The notes below the pieces were generated by a model that ran no database searches, was not told the origin of the DNA, and worked only from the letters and a program-made list of their open reading frames with translations. Of a stretch of 64,000 nucleotides of DNA, positions 1 to 8,164 are shown piece after piece; positions within the stretch are counted from its first letter, which is position 1; the number at the start of each line of letters is the position of its first letter. The position numbers and the translations under genes are program-made. The DNA comes from CAVTBX01 sp963733135. Its GTDB lineage: Bacteria > Actinomycetota > Thermoleophilia > Gaiellales > Gaiellaceae. The DNA lies in assembly GCA_963733135.1 (NCBI GenBank), contig CAVTBX010000007.1, forward strand, positions 1-64,000, written 5' to 3'.

Positions 1-1
1 C

Positions 2-685
2 GCCGAGATCGAGGTCGTGCCGTTGAACTCGATGCGCAAGACGATCGCCCGTCGGATGACGGAAGCGTGGGAGACCCCACACTTCCAGATTGCGATGACC
101 GCGGACATGCGCGCGTCGATCGCCCTGCGCGCCAAGCTCGTCGAACGCACGCCCGAGGACGAGCCGCGCCCGACGTACTCCGACATCCTCACGAAGGTCG
201 CCGCGCTTGCCCTCATGCGCCACCGCGACATGAACGCGCACTTCGCCGGCGAGGAGGTGCACCTCTTCCCGACCGCCAACATCGGGATGGCGGTCGCCGT
301 CCCGCACGGCCTGGTCGTCCCCGTGATCACGAACTGCGAGCGGAAGACGATTCCGGAGATCGCGGCCGCCCGCGCCGACCTCGTCTCGCGCACGCGCGAC
401 GGGAAGCTGAAGCAGGCCGATCTCGAGGACGGCACGTTCACGATCTCGAACCTCGGGATGTACGGCGTCGACCGCTTCGTCGCCGTCCTGAACCCGCCGC
501 AGGCCGGGATCTTGGCCGTAGGAGCGATCCAGGAACGGGCCGTCGTCGAGGACGGCGAGCTCGTCGCGCGGCCGCTCATAGAGCTGACGCTCTCCTGCGA
601 TCACCGCTCGGTCGATGGCGCTACTGCGTCCGAGTTCCTCGCGGACGTGAAGGCGTTCCTCGAGGAACCCGGCCTGGCCCTCTGA
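2..685 (+). CDS. 2-oxoacid dehydrogenase E2 (dihydrolipoamide acyltransferase), C-terminal part
   Basis: Truncated by the window edge; the reading frame is open from base 2. The visible ~227 residues are the catalytic acyltransferase domain of an E2 subunit of a pyruvate, 2-oxoglutarate or branched-chain dehydrogenase complex. It carries the family signature DHRSVDG near the C-terminus, whose His and Asp are the catalytic residues in CAT-like transferases, and a typical FTISNLGMYG segment. Lipoyl and E1/E3-binding domains must lie upstream. The E3 gene lpdA follows 480 bp downstream, supporting a dehydrogenase-complex cluster. Which 2-oxoacid is used cannot be decided from this part. Confidence 0.93.
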   Translation, partial: AEIEVVPLNSMRKTIARRMTEAWETPHFQIAMTADMRASIALRAKLVERTPEDEPRPTYSDILTKVAALALMRHRDMNAHFAGEEVHLFPTANIGMAVAVPHGLVVPVITNCERKTIPEIAAARADLVSRTRDGKLKQADLEDGTFTISNLGMYGVDRFVAVLNPPQAGILAVGAIQERAVVEDGELVARPLIELTLSCDHRSVDGATASEFLADVKAFLEEPGLAL

Positions 686-698
686 CCCACGGGCGGGT

Positions 699-725
699 GT
701 AGGGGCCGGACTTGTCCGGCCCGCG
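699..725. repeat. GTAGGGGC palindrome, copy 1
   Basis: Dispersed hairpin repeat: GTA followed by GGGCCGGAC-TT-GTCCGGCCC and CGCG, 14 bp after the E2 stop codon. The same core recurs at 44784-44810. Arms differ between copies of the family but stay complementary. Confidence 0.85.
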
Positions 726-762
726 ACCTGCGGAATCAACCGCCGCTAGTCTGCCGCCCAGG

Positions 763-1098
763 GTGCAGATCTGGTACCGGGTCTCAGACCTCGACCGCGC
801 GCGGGAGTTCTACGTCGGGCTCTTCGAGTTCCAGGAGCTCTATCGCGACGAGGAGGACCGCTGGCTCCGGCTCGAGCGCGACGGCGTCGAGCTCCACCTC
901 GCCGAGGGCGAAGGGATCGGGGACCCGGAGGGCGAGGCGATCGTCACGCTCGACGTCGCCGACGTGAAGGCCGAGTCCGAGCGCCTGCGGGAGGCCGGCG
1001 TCGAGGTCGGCACCGTGCTCGAGATCCCGAGCACCATCCGCCTCCTCGATGTCTCCGACCCGGACGGCAATCGCCTCCAACTCTCCCAGGATTTGTAG
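763..1098 (+). CDS. VOC family (glyoxalase/bleomycin-resistance fold) protein
   Basis: About 111-residue single-domain VOC protein. It begins with the usual beta-alpha-beta module (VQIWYRVSDLDRAREFYVGL) and ends with the typical SDPDGNRLQL strand. The frame is open upstream to 712, but that stretch lies inside a dispersed palindrome, so GTG at 763 fits the domain edge better. A TAGTCT box lies just before it. Substrate unknown; these proteins are metal-dependent lyases, dioxygenases or binding proteins. It sits between the E2 and E3 genes on the same strand. The TAG stop is supplied by the next palindromic repeat. Confidence 0.75.
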   Translation: MQIWYRVSDLDRAREFYVGLFEFQELYRDEEDRWLRLERDGVELHLAEGEGIGDPEGEAIVTLDVADVKAESERLREAGVEVGTVLEIPSTIRLLDVSDPDGNRLQLSQDL

Positions 1099-1120
1099 GG
1101 GCGAGGCATGCCTCGCCCGG
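1095..1120. repeat. GTAGGGGC palindrome, copy 2
   Basis: Perfect palindrome gggcgaggcatgcctcgccc preceded by GTAG; the TAG at 1096-1098 is the stop codon of the VOC gene. The arms differ from copy 1 by compensatory changes. Confidence 0.85.
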
Positions 1121-1168
1121 AGGGCTAGGATCGCCCCGAGAATCAACTTGAAAGGACGCTGAACGCAA

Positions 1169-2581
1169 ATGGATGTAGACGTCGCCGTCCTCGGCGGTGG
1201 GCCGGGCGGGTATTCGGCGGCCATCCGGGCCGCGCAGCTCGGGGCCAAGGTCGCCTGCATCGAAAAGGAGCAGGAGCTCGGCGGCACCTGCCTGCGGGTG
1301 GGCTGCATCCCGACTAAGGCCTGGGTGCAGACCGCCTTCGCGCTCAAGGAGGCCGAGGAAAGCTTCGGCAAGTTCGGCGTCTCCGTCGGCGAGGCGAGCC
1401 TCGACTTCGGTAAGTCGAACGAGTGGAAGGACGCCGTCGTCAAGCAGATGACGAACGGTGTCGCGAGCCTCTTCAAGGCAAACGGCGTCGAGTGGGTCAA
1501 GGGCACGGGCCGCTTCAAGGACGCGAACACGATCGCGGTAGAGGGCGGGGAGGACGTGAGCTTCAAGAGCGCGATCGTCGCGACCGGCTCGTTCCCGCTC
1601 CGCCCTCCGATCGAGGGCATTGACTCCGAGCGCTGCGTCGACTCGACCGGGCTTCTGGCGCAGACCGAGGTGCCAAAGCGCCTCGTCGTTCTCGGCGGCG
1701 GCATCATCGGCTGCGAGTTCGCGTCGATCTTCGCGCGCTTCGGCTCGGAGGTGACGATCATCGAGATGCTCCCGAGCCTCATTCCGGCCGAGGACGACGA
1801 CGCCCAGAAGGAGCTTGCGAAGCAGTTCAAGAAGCGCGGCATCACCGTCCATCTCGAGAGCCAGTGCTTGAAGATCGAGGACGCCGGTGACGGCCTCACC
1901 GTCCACTTCGGCGACGGTGAGACAGTCGAATGTGACCTCATGCTCGTCGCGACCGGACGCGGGCCGACGGTCGAGAACCTCGGCCTCGAAGAGCTCGGCG
2001 TCGAGCTCGACAAAAAGAAGGGCATCGCGGCCGACGAGCATCGCCGCACGACCGCCGAGCACATCTACGCGGTTGGCGACTGCGCCGGCTACTGGCAGCT
2101 CGCGCATACCGCATTCCGGGAGGGCGAGGTCGCTGCCGAGAACGCGCTGGGCCATGACGCGGTCGTCGACAACCGCGCCGTGCCGCGGCCGATCTACACC
2201 GATCCCGAGATCGCCGGCGTCGGCCTGACAGAGGCCGAGGCACGCGAGCAGTACGGGGACGACGTCGCCGTCGGCCAGTTCCCGTGGGTCGCGAACGCGC
2301 GCGCGGTCATGCAGAACGAGACCGTCGGCTGGGTGAAGTCGATCCACGAGACGCGGTACGGCGAGCTCCTCGGTCTCGTGCTCGTCGGGCCGCACGTGAC
2401 TGACCTCGTCGAGGCGGGCGTCGTCGCCATCGACGCCGAGGCGACGGTCGAGACGATCGCGGACGGCATGGCGCCGCACCCGACGCTCTCAGAAGCGATC
2501 AAGGAGGCAGGCCTGGTCGCGCTCGGCCGTCCGATCCACATTCCGAACCGAAAGCCGCGCGCGAAGGCGGCAGCGTCGTAG
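1169..2581 (+). CDS. lpdA: dihydrolipoyl dehydrogenase (E3)
   Basis: A 470-residue flavoprotein disulfide reductase that reoxidises dihydrolipoamide for 2-oxoacid dehydrogenase complexes. Visible features in order: FAD-binding GGGPGG (residues 9-14), redox-active disulfide in GGTCLRVGCIPTK (Cys41 and Cys46), a second NAD-binding glycine motif in VLGGGIIGCEF, and the C-terminal APHPTLSE with the His and Glu of the catalytic base. Length is normal for the family. ATG start with an upstream gaaagga Shine-Dalgarno. Same strand as the E2 gene, with a VOC gene between them. Confidence 0.96.
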   Translation: MDVDVAVLGGGPGGYSAAIRAAQLGAKVACIEKEQELGGTCLRVGCIPTKAWVQTAFALKEAEESFGKFGVSVGEASLDFGKSNEWKDAVVKQMTNGVASLFKANGVEWVKGTGRFKDANTIAVEGGEDVSFKSAIVATGSFPLRPPIEGIDSERCVDSTGLLAQTEVPKRLVVLGGGIIGCEFASIFARFGSEVTIIEMLPSLIPAEDDDAQKELAKQFKKRGITVHLESQCLKIEDAGDGLTVHFGDGETVECDLMLVATGRGPTVENLGLEELGVELDKKKGIAADEHRRTTAEHIYAVGDCAGYWQLAHTAFREGEVAAENALGHDAVVDNRAVPRPIYTDPEIAGVGLTEAEAREQYGDDVAVGQFPWVANARAVMQNETVGWVKSIHETRYGELLGLVLVGPHVTDLVEAGVVAIDAEATVETIADGMAPHPTLSEAIKEAGLVALGRPIHIPNRKPRAKAAAS

Positions 2582-2604
2582 GACAGGCATGACCCCGTCC
2601 GCGG
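2578..2604. repeat. degenerate GTAG palindrome, copy 3
   Basis: GTAGGACAGGCATGACCCCG followed by TCCGCGG overlaps the lpdA stop (TAG at 2579-2581). It keeps the GTAGG...CCGCGG frame of the family, but the arms are imperfect, suggesting decay. Confidence 0.5.
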
Positions 2605-2617
2605 AGGCGGTAGGTTC

Positions 2618-2645
2618 GTAGGGGCGGGGCTTGCCCCGCCCGCGG
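2618..2645. repeat. GTAGGGGC palindrome, copy 4
   Basis: GTA plus GGGCGGGGC-TT-GCCCCGCCC plus CGCGG, directly behind copy 3, giving a tandem pair after lpdA. A perfect 9-bp stem with a 2-nt centre. Confidence 0.85.
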
Positions 2646-2672
2646 TGCACCACGAACGAGAGGGAGGCGGAC

Positions 2673-2900
2673 ATGAACAAGCGAAAGGCACTGATCGGCT
2701 GGCTGGTCTACACGGCCGCCAAGCCGATGGTCAAGCGAGCAGTGACGCAGAAGGCGAAGTCGACAGTTCCGACAGGGAAGTCGCGCTCGCGCTGGGCTGT
2801 GACCACTGCCGGAATCGCAGCCGGCCTCGCCGCAGTCGGCGGCGCGATCTTCTTCTGGCGCAAGAAGTCGGACGGCGACACGCCGTCGATCGAGAGCTGA
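2673..2900 (+). CDS. small single-pass membrane protein, unknown function
   Basis: 75 residues starting at an ATG preceded by a strong agggagg Shine-Dalgarno. The N-terminus is basic (MNKRK). A hydrophobic helix, roughly residues 46-63 (GIAAGLAAVGGAIFFW), is followed by a short charged tail. No recognisable family. Its TGA stop overlaps a CTG that may start the next gene, so the two are probably translated together. Confidence 0.7.
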   Translation: MNKRKALIGWLVYTAAKPMVKRAVTQKAKSTVPTGKSRSRWAVTTAGIAAGLAAVGGAIFFWRKKSDGDTPSIES

Positions 2901-4024
2901 AGACAGACGTCGTCGTAATCGGTGGGGGAATCGCGGGCCTCTCGGTCGCGCGGTTCCTCGCCGAGCGCGGCGATCGGGTCGTCCTCGTCGAGCGAGGCGG
3001 CATCGGCGCCGGAGCGTCGGGCCGAAACGGCGGGTTCGTCTTCCGCCAGCCGGCCCGGTGGATCAACGACCATCTCGAGGAGTCCGTCCGCATCTACGCG
3101 GAGCTCGAGGAGGACGGACCGATCCCGCTCGACCTCGAGCAGCGCCCGCAGCTCGTCCTGGCGGTGGAGCCCGAGGAGCTCAACCATGCGCGCGCGTACG
3201 CCGAGGCGGTCGGTGGGGAGGAGGTCGACCTCCGCGAGGACGACTGGTTCGCGGACGACCTCGCGGGCGGCTACGTGGTCGAAGGGGGCTACACCGTCGA
3301 CGCCATGAGCGCGACGGCGGCCACGGCCGAGGCCGCACGGCGTGCCGGCGCCGAGCTCCGGTTCCGCTGCGAGGCCAAGCGGATCGTGGTGAGGAGCGGG
3401 CGGGTGGAGGCGGTCGCAACGGACCACGGCGTTCTGCCCTGCGACCGCGTCGTCGTCGCCTGCGGGCCGCGCGCCCGGTTCCTCCTGCGTACGGCCGGGC
3501 TCGACCTGCCGGTCTCCTCCGCGCGCGGGTGGCTGCTCGAGACCTCGGTCCTCGAGCGCCCGCCTCCGTACGCCATCGAACAGGCGGTCTGGCCGCTCCA
3601 GGACGAGATGGGCCGGCTCGTCGTCGACCCGTCGCTGACCGAGGTCGCAGCGGGGGAGACCGAGAAGCCGAGCCTCGTCTCGCTCCTCATGGGCGGGCGT
3701 CCAGCGGGCCACTGCCTCATCGGAACCTCGCTCTCGCGCTCCCTTCTCGAGGAGTCGGAGGGCGCGGACACGGTGCCGAGGCTCGCCGAGCGCGCGGCGC
3801 GGGTCTCGCCCTATCTTCGTGACGTGGCCGTCGTGGCCGCGTGGTCGGGACGGCGGGCGATGACGCCGGACGGCCTGCCGGTGGTCGGCGCCGTGCCCGG
3901 GGTGGAAGGGCTCGACATCGCCTCAGGGTTCTCGTCGATCGGGATGATGATCGCGCCCGCTGCGTGCCGCCGCCTCGTCGACGGAGAGAGCTCGCCCGAG
4001 CACGATCCGGCGCGCTTCGTGTGA
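2897..4024 (+). CDS. FAD-dependent oxidoreductase (DAO family)
   Basis: About 375 residues of the D-amino-acid oxidase/glycine oxidase fold. The dinucleotide-binding GGGIAG lies at residues 9-14, followed by a SGRNGGF motif and a C-terminal GLPVVGAVPGVEGL FAD-contact region ending in an ASGFSSIGMMIAPA helix. No ATG, GTG or TTG lies close upstream of the FAD motif. The only sensible in-frame start is CTG at 2897, overlapping the previous stop as CTGA; the next candidate is GTG at 2645, which adds ~84 unlike residues. Substrate not identifiable; amine or amino-acid oxidation is likely. Overlaps the GNAT gene as GTGA. Confidence 0.82.
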   Translation: MKTDVVVIGGGIAGLSVARFLAERGDRVVLVERGGIGAGASGRNGGFVFRQPARWINDHLEESVRIYAELEEDGPIPLDLEQRPQLVLAVEPEELNHARAYAEAVGGEEVDLREDDWFADDLAGGYVVEGGYTVDAMSATAATAEAARRAGAELRFRCEAKRIVVRSGRVEAVATDHGVLPCDRVVVACGPRARFLLRTAGLDLPVSSARGWLLETSVLERPPPYAIEQAVWPLQDEMGRLVVDPSLTEVAAGETEKPSLVSLLMGGRPAGHCLIGTSLSRSLLEESEGADTVPRLAERAARVSPYLRDVAVVAAWSGRRAMTPDGLPVVGAVPGVEGLDIASGFSSIGMMIAPAACRRLVDGESSPEHDPARFV

Positions 4025-4950
4025 TCCGGCCGATCCGTAACGAGGACGTGCCGGCGATCCGCCGGCTCCTCTACGACGTCTTGGTCGAGCTGCCGATCGG
4101 GACGGAGGCAGGGATCCGGCACTGGTTGAACAGCGCGCCCGAGCGGGCGAGGTTCGCTGCGTTCGTGTCCGAGGAGGAGGGCGAGCTCGTCGGTTGGGCC
4201 AGCGCGGGGCTCAAGTGGCAAACAAGTGTCGATGGCGCGACGAGCGCGTGGGTGGCCGTGCGCGAAGACAGACGCTTGGAGGGCATCGGCGGCCAGCTCG
4301 TGGCGATGGTCGAAGAGCACCTGGCGGCGATCGGCGCCAGCCACGTCGAGACCTTCGCGCTCGACGGCTCGGACGGCCAAGCCTACGCCGAGCGTCGCGG
4401 ATTTCGGATCACCCGGCGCGAGAGCTACTCCTGGCTCGATCCGCGGACGGTCGATACGGACGAGTTCCGTGCGCTCGAAGCCGCGAAGTCGGCCGAGGGT
4501 TTCCGGATTGGGCCGCTCGAGGAGTTCCGCGACCGGCCTCGCGACATGCACGCGCTCGACGCGGCGACTGCGGCTGATGTGCCGGCCGCGTTCCCCGAGG
4601 ACGAGCTGCGCTTCGAGGAGTGGCTCGAAGGAACGTTCGGCCAGCCCGACCTCGAGTGGGAGGGAAGCCGCGTCGTCTTCGCGGGCGAGCGCCCCGTCGC
4701 GTTTACGCTCCTGAACGTTGATCGGGACGCCAGGCGGGCCGAGAACGACATGACCGGCACGCTCGCGGAGTTCCGCGGCCGAGGCCTGGCACGGCTCGCA
4801 AAGCTTTCTTCGCTCGTGTGGGCCGCCGAGCGCGGGATCGAGGACGTTTCGACGGGAAACGACGCGTCCAATGCGGCCATGCTCGCGGTCAACCGGCGGC
4901 TCGGCTACCGAGAACGCGCCGTGCGTGCGTGGCTCGTGAAAGAGGTCTAG
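4021..4950 (+). CDS. tandem GNAT-family N-acetyltransferase
   Basis: 309 residues containing two GNAT units. The first (about 1-140) starts with IRPIRNEDVPAIRRLL and has an acetyl-CoA-loop-like REDRRLEGIGGQL. The second (about 160-309) has TGTLAEFRGRGLARLAK followed by NDASNAAMLAVNRRLGYR. Tandem actinobacterial GNATs of this type include mycothiol synthase and antibiotic acetyltransferases, but the substrate here is not recognisable. The GTG start overlaps the upstream oxidoreductase stop (GTGA), implying co-translation. Confidence 0.82.
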   Translation: MIRPIRNEDVPAIRRLLYDVLVELPIGTEAGIRHWLNSAPERARFAAFVSEEEGELVGWASAGLKWQTSVDGATSAWVAVREDRRLEGIGGQLVAMVEEHLAAIGASHVETFALDGSDGQAYAERRGFRITRRESYSWLDPRTVDTDEFRALEAAKSAEGFRIGPLEEFRDRPRDMHALDAATAADVPAAFPEDELRFEEWLEGTFGQPDLEWEGSRVVFAGERPVAFTLLNVDRDARRAENDMTGTLAEFRGRGLARLAKLSSLVWAAERGIEDVSTGNDASNAAMLAVNRRLGYRERAVRAWLVKEV

Positions 4951-4960
4951 GGTTGCCGCC

Positions 4961-5335
4961 ATGGACGAGCTGACCGCACCGATCGAAGGCGCCGAGCACC
5001 AGTCAGTCGGCGGTGTCGAGATCGACCTCGCGCGGGCTGGAGCCGCACGCGTCAAGCGCGTCGTCTACCCGGCCGGGTTCCGCTGGTCGGAGGACATGAA
5101 GCCCGAGGTGGGCGGCGAGGGTTGCCGTCACGCGCACGTCGGGTTTCTCGCGCGCGGAGCGATCGCCGGGGAGTACGCGGACGGATGCAGCTTCTCGCAT
5201 CGAGCACCCGCATTCGTCGCGATCGAGCCAGGCCACGACGCTTGGGTCGAGGGCGACGGCCCCGCAGTGCTGGTCGAGTTCGACTTCGAGCGCGAGACGT
5301 CCGAGCGGCTCGGGCTCCCCGAGCACTCCCACTGA
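4961..5335 (+). CDS. cupin-like small protein
   Basis: 124 residues with a conserved single-domain pattern: YPAGFRWSEDMKP, then CRHAHVGFLARGAIAGEYADG, then AFVAIEPGHDAWVEGDGPAVLVEFDF. The histidines and the PGHDAWV turn resemble a cupin metal site. Only 10 bp behind the GNAT gene on the same strand, so probably in one operon. Function unknown. Confidence 0.7.
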   Translation: MDELTAPIEGAEHQSVGGVEIDLARAGAARVKRVVYPAGFRWSEDMKPEVGGEGCRHAHVGFLARGAIAGEYADGCSFSHRAPAFVAIEPGHDAWVEGDGPAVLVEFDFERETSERLGLPEHSH

Positions 5336-5404
5336 CACGCGGACGGCTGTCCAGCCGGCACTTCGCCGGCCGCGCTGAATCGGCACGAATCCGGCACCCA
5401 CGCG

Positions 5405-5470
5405 CGCGCCTCTCCGCGATAGGCTCGCCGCGGGAGGAGGGTGGCCCGACTCCCCACCCAGGGTGGGGCC
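5405..5470 (+). other. promoter-like motif followed by hairpin; possible small RNA
   Basis: Between the cupin gene and the converging Clp_N gene lies gataggctcgccgcggg plus aggagggtgg, closely matched at 52660-52690 (about 24 of 28 bases). It is followed by a terminator-like hairpin CCCCAC-ccagg-GTGGGG (about 5452-5468). The TAGGCT box could be a -10 element. No downstream plus-strand gene exists, so a short RNA is possible. Confidence 0.35.
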
Positions 5471-5488
5471 GTGGCCGATAGCAGCTCG

Positions 5489-6181
5489 CTAGGTGCGGCC
5501 CAGCTCGCCCAAGACCGCGGCGCGCGCCTCATCCGGGTCGCCGAGGATCTCGACGGCGAACCCGCGGCTTGAGAGCAGCCCGAGCAGCACGTGCTCGCTC
5601 CCGATGCGTCGGTCGCCGAGCCCCTCGGCCTCCCGGAGCGCGTGTTCCAACGTCCGCTTGGCGGCCGGGGTGAACCGGAACCGGCCCTTGCTCCGGCGCG
5701 AGCGGCCTGCCTCGCCTACCTCGGACACGATCCGCTCGCGAGCGGACTCGTACGTCGTCCCCGCCTTCGTGATCGCAGCCGTGCCGGGGCCGTCACCGCG
5801 GAGGAGGGCGAGAAGGAGGTGCTCGGTGCCCACGAACCCGTGTCCGAGCGACCTGGCCTCCTCCTGGGCGTCGACCACGACCGAGCGTGCCTCGGCGGAG
5901 AAGCGCGCGAACGCGTCACGGACGCCGCGGCGCGCCCGCTGCACCGGCGCCCAACGCCCCTCCGGCCCACCACCGGGCGCGACCGCGTCGACGATCTGGT
6001 GGACGCGCTGATGGGAGAGGCCGAGGCCGTCTCCGATCTCGCGCATCGACCCGCCGCCGGCGTGAAGCCGCCGCACCGCGTCGCGAAAGTCCGCCTGGGC
6101 GCGCTCCGACTCGTGCTGGAGCTCGAGCAAGCGGTCGCGCGCCGTCCGTGCCTGAGTGAGTATCTCTTCGTCGAGTGTCAT
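5489..6181 (-). CDS. Clp N-terminal-domain transcriptional regulator (HTH + two Clp_N repeats)
   Basis: 230 residues. A helix-turn-helix at about 44-66 (SMREIGDGLGLSHQRVHQIV) is followed by two Clp_N-type substrate-recognition repeats marked by VGTEHLLLALL (~118) and IGSEHVLLGLL (~194). It lacks AAA+ ATPase modules, so it is not a ClpC chaperone but a DNA-binding protein with Clp_N sensing domains, an arrangement common in actinobacteria. ATG at 6181 is chosen because a TACCGT box lies 7 nt before it. It is divergent from a VOC gene, with an inverted repeat between them that may be its operator. Confidence 0.8.
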   Translation of the reverse strand: MTLDEEILTQARTARDRLLELQHESERAQADFRDAVRRLHAGGGSMREIGDGLGLSHQRVHQIVDAVAPGGGPEGRWAPVQRARRGVRDAFARFSAEARSVVVDAQEEARSLGHGFVGTEHLLLALLRGDGPGTAAITKAGTTYESARERIVSEVGEAGRSRRSKGRFRFTPAAKRTLEHALREAEGLGDRRIGSEHVLLGLLSSRGFAVEILGDPDEARAAVLGELGRT

Positions 6182-6194
6182 GCCGTCTACGGTA

Positions 6195-6229
6195 CTAGAC
6201 ACTCAACCAGTTGTCTAGCGACCTAGACG
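6195..6229. promoter_or_regulatory. CTAGACA/TGTCTAG operator candidate
   Basis: Perfect 7-bp inverted repeat, CTAGACA (6195-6201) and TGTCTAG (6212-6218), spaced by 10 bp. A third CTAGAC half-site follows at 6223-6228. It lies between the divergent Clp_N/HTH regulator and the VOC gene, just upstream of both -10-like boxes. The natural candidate binding protein is the adjacent regulator (inference). Confidence 0.55.
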
Positions 6230-6252
6230 AACGCCGCGGCTAGGGTGACGAC

Positions 6253-6624
6253 GTGCTCGTCCAGGGAGTTGACTTCGTCTACGTGCCCGTCAAGGACTTC
6301 GCGGCCGCGCAGGAGTTCTATGGAACGGTGCTCGGTCTCCCGCAGACGGCGCAGTACGGAAGCCACCCGGGCGGCGAGTGGGAGACGGGCAACCTCACCA
6401 TCCAGCTCATGCAAGCCGAGGCGTTCGGTCAGGAGTTCGAGCGAAGCCCGAACCCGATCGCGCTCCGAGTCGAGGACGTCGAGGCGGCCCGAGCCGCGCT
6501 CAAGTCCCGAGGCGTCGAATTCAGCGGCGAGACGATCGACAGCGGCGTCTGCCACATGGCGTTCTTCCACGATCCGGACGGGAACGCCCTCATGCTCCAC
6601 CACCGCTACGCGCCGCGAACCTAG
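6253..6624 (+). CDS. VOC family protein
   Basis: 123 residues with the VOC signatures VDFVYVPVKDFAAAQEFYGTVLG at the start and MAFFHDPDGNALMLHHRY at the end. GTG start; TAGGGT 6 nt upstream suggests a leaderless transcript divergent from the Clp_N regulator. It may be controlled by that regulator. Overlaps the convergent thioesterase-like gene by 4 bp at the stops. Substrate unknown. Confidence 0.83.
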   Translation: MLVQGVDFVYVPVKDFAAAQEFYGTVLGLPQTAQYGSHPGGEWETGNLTIQLMQAEAFGQEFERSPNPIALRVEDVEAARAALKSRGVEFSGETIDSGVCHMAFFHDPDGNALMLHHRYAPRT

Positions 6625-7307
6625 CGCGCGAGCTGGATCCAGGTCGAGCGCGCCACGGCGAGGACATCGCCTTCCGCAGTGAAGAGTGCCGACCCGGCGT
6701 AACGCTTGCGCCCGTCAATCCCGCGCTCCCAGCCCATGACAACGTGTGGCTCGCCGGGAGCTGGCAGCGCGTCGATCCGAGTCGCGAGCCGCCCGAGGAG
6801 AATCCCCTCGCGCTGGAAGTCGTCCACGGCCCAACCCGATGGGCAGTCGAGCGAACCCCAAACGAGGAGCTCTGACACCTCGTCCGGCGGCCCCCAAGGC
6901 GCGGCGACGACTCGCTCGTGTCCCGGAACCGGCCCGGGGTAGATCCCGAGCCCGTCGGAGCGGTCGGGCCCGCAGACGAAGCAGGTGGAGTAGGCGTGGT
7001 GTGTGAACCCGGCGAACGCCTTGCTCGCCTCGGCAGCCTCGACGATCTTGACGGGCGCGGGCAAGTCGAGACCGAGGTCGGGTTCGGTGGGTGCGGCCTC
7101 GGCGATAAGCCGCTCGCCGTCCAGAAGCTCGACTCGTCCCTCCTGGTGGACGACCTTAAGCGGCAAGCCGAGCGGCGGCGGTGCCCGAAGCGTCACCTCG
7201 GCGACGCCGTCTATGTGCGCGGCGAGGAGCCCGCACGCGAAGCCCCCGTTCGCCGATTCTGGCGGCCCGTTGAACCGCGCCGGGATCACGATCTCCGCCT
7301 CCACCAC
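6621..7307 (-). CDS. thioesterase/hotdog-like conserved protein
   Basis: About 228 residues from GTG at 7307, which has TACGGT 6 nt upstream. The sequence contains a hotdog-like pattern: FNGPPESANGGFACGLLAAHI near the start, a Cys pair CFVCGPDRSDGLGIYPG in the middle, and LDCPSGWAV in the second half. Actinobacterial proteins with this layout are annotated as acyl-CoA thioesterase-like; the function here is inferred from that pattern only. Stops overlap the convergent VOC gene. Confidence 0.62.
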   Translation of the reverse strand: MVEAEIVIPARFNGPPESANGGFACGLLAAHIDGVAEVTLRAPPPLGLPLKVVHQEGRVELLDGERLIAEAAPTEPDLGLDLPAPVKIVEAAEASKAFAGFTHHAYSTCFVCGPDRSDGLGIYPGPVPGHERVVAAPWGPPDEVSELLVWGSLDCPSGWAVDDFQREGILLGRLATRIDALPAPGEPHVVMGWERGIDGRKRYAGSALFTAEGDVLAVARSTWIQLAR

Positions 7308-7440
7308 GGCCGCACCGTACCGGGGCCGAAACGGCGACTGGTATCCCCTCGAGACGAAGCGTACAATCGCCCCGATCCGCCGGGGGTGTCGAGCGAGGCG
7401 CCTTCGACGACACCCCTCTGGCCCTACGAAAGGAGCTGCC

Positions 7441-7839
7441 ATGTCCAGATCAGACGTCGAGGCCGAATGCCGTGAGGTCCTCGGTCTCGTTCCGACGTTC
7501 ATTGCCGAGCTTCCCGACTATCTCGTCGAGAGCGAGTGGACGAGCTTCAAGAACCTCGAGCTCAGCGACCAAACGGCGATCCCGAACAAGTACAAGGAGC
7601 TGATTGGGCTCGCGGTTTCGGGGGCCACCCGGTGTCGTTACTGCGCCTACTTCCATACGGAGGCGGCCAAGCTCTTCGGCGCCACCGAGGAGGAGATCCG
7701 CGAGACGTCGTTGATGGCCAAGCACACGATGGGCTGGAGCACGTACCTGAACACCGAGCAGTACGACTTCGACGCATTCAAGGCCGAGTTCGACCAGATC
7801 ACAGAGCACATCCGGGCGCAGACAGCCGCGCCGGTGTAG
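7441..7839 (+). CDS. AhpD-like carboxymuconolactone decarboxylase family protein
   Basis: 132 residues with the AhpD redox motif CRYCAYFH (Cys65, Cys68, His72), typical of alkylhydroperoxidase-like disulfide reductases. The ATG start is preceded by a good aaaggagc ribosome-binding site. Length suits a single CMD domain. Probably a peroxidase or disulfide reductase; the partner is unknown. Divergent from the thioesterase-like gene. Confidence 0.85.
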   Translation: MSRSDVEAECREVLGLVPTFIAELPDYLVESEWTSFKNLELSDQTAIPNKYKELIGLAVSGATRCRYCAYFHTEAAKLFGATEEEIRETSLMAKHTMGWSTYLNTEQYDFDAFKAEFDQITEHIRAQTAAPV

Positions 7840-7844
7840 GTGAG

Positions 7845-8099
7845 CTAGAGAGACTCGGCAGAGGCCGGCGGATCCGCAGACGGGCGCGACGAGCGCCCGT
7901 CTTGCGTTCGGGCGAGCGCAGCATCGAAGTCGGCGAGCACGCGGCTCAGGAGCGCCTTCGCCTCCTCGGGCGATGTGGGATCCGCGCTCATCGCGTCGTG
8001 GGTGAGCCGCGCCGCCGCGACGAGCGCCGAGACTTCTTGGCTCGTCGCCGTCAACGTGAACACATTGGGACGAGTCTGGACGACCTTCACGGAGTCCAC
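7845..8099 (-). CDS. small hypothetical protein
   Basis: 84 residues from GTG at 8099: a beta-rich start (MDSVKVVQTRPNVFTLTATSQEVSALVAAARL) followed by a helical region and a low-complexity Ser/Pro-rich tail. No recognised family. Convergent with the AhpD-like gene, 5 bp between stops. Confidence 0.55.
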   Translation of the reverse strand: MDSVKVVQTRPNVFTLTATSQEVSALVAAARLTHDAMSADPTSPEEAKALLSRVLADFDAALARTQDGRSSRPSADPPASAESL

Positions 8100-8164
8100 G
8101 GTAGAGGACTCGTGCCGGGTGCGAAAGTGTCCGATGGGAGAAGGAAACTCCTCTCGAGCAGCTC

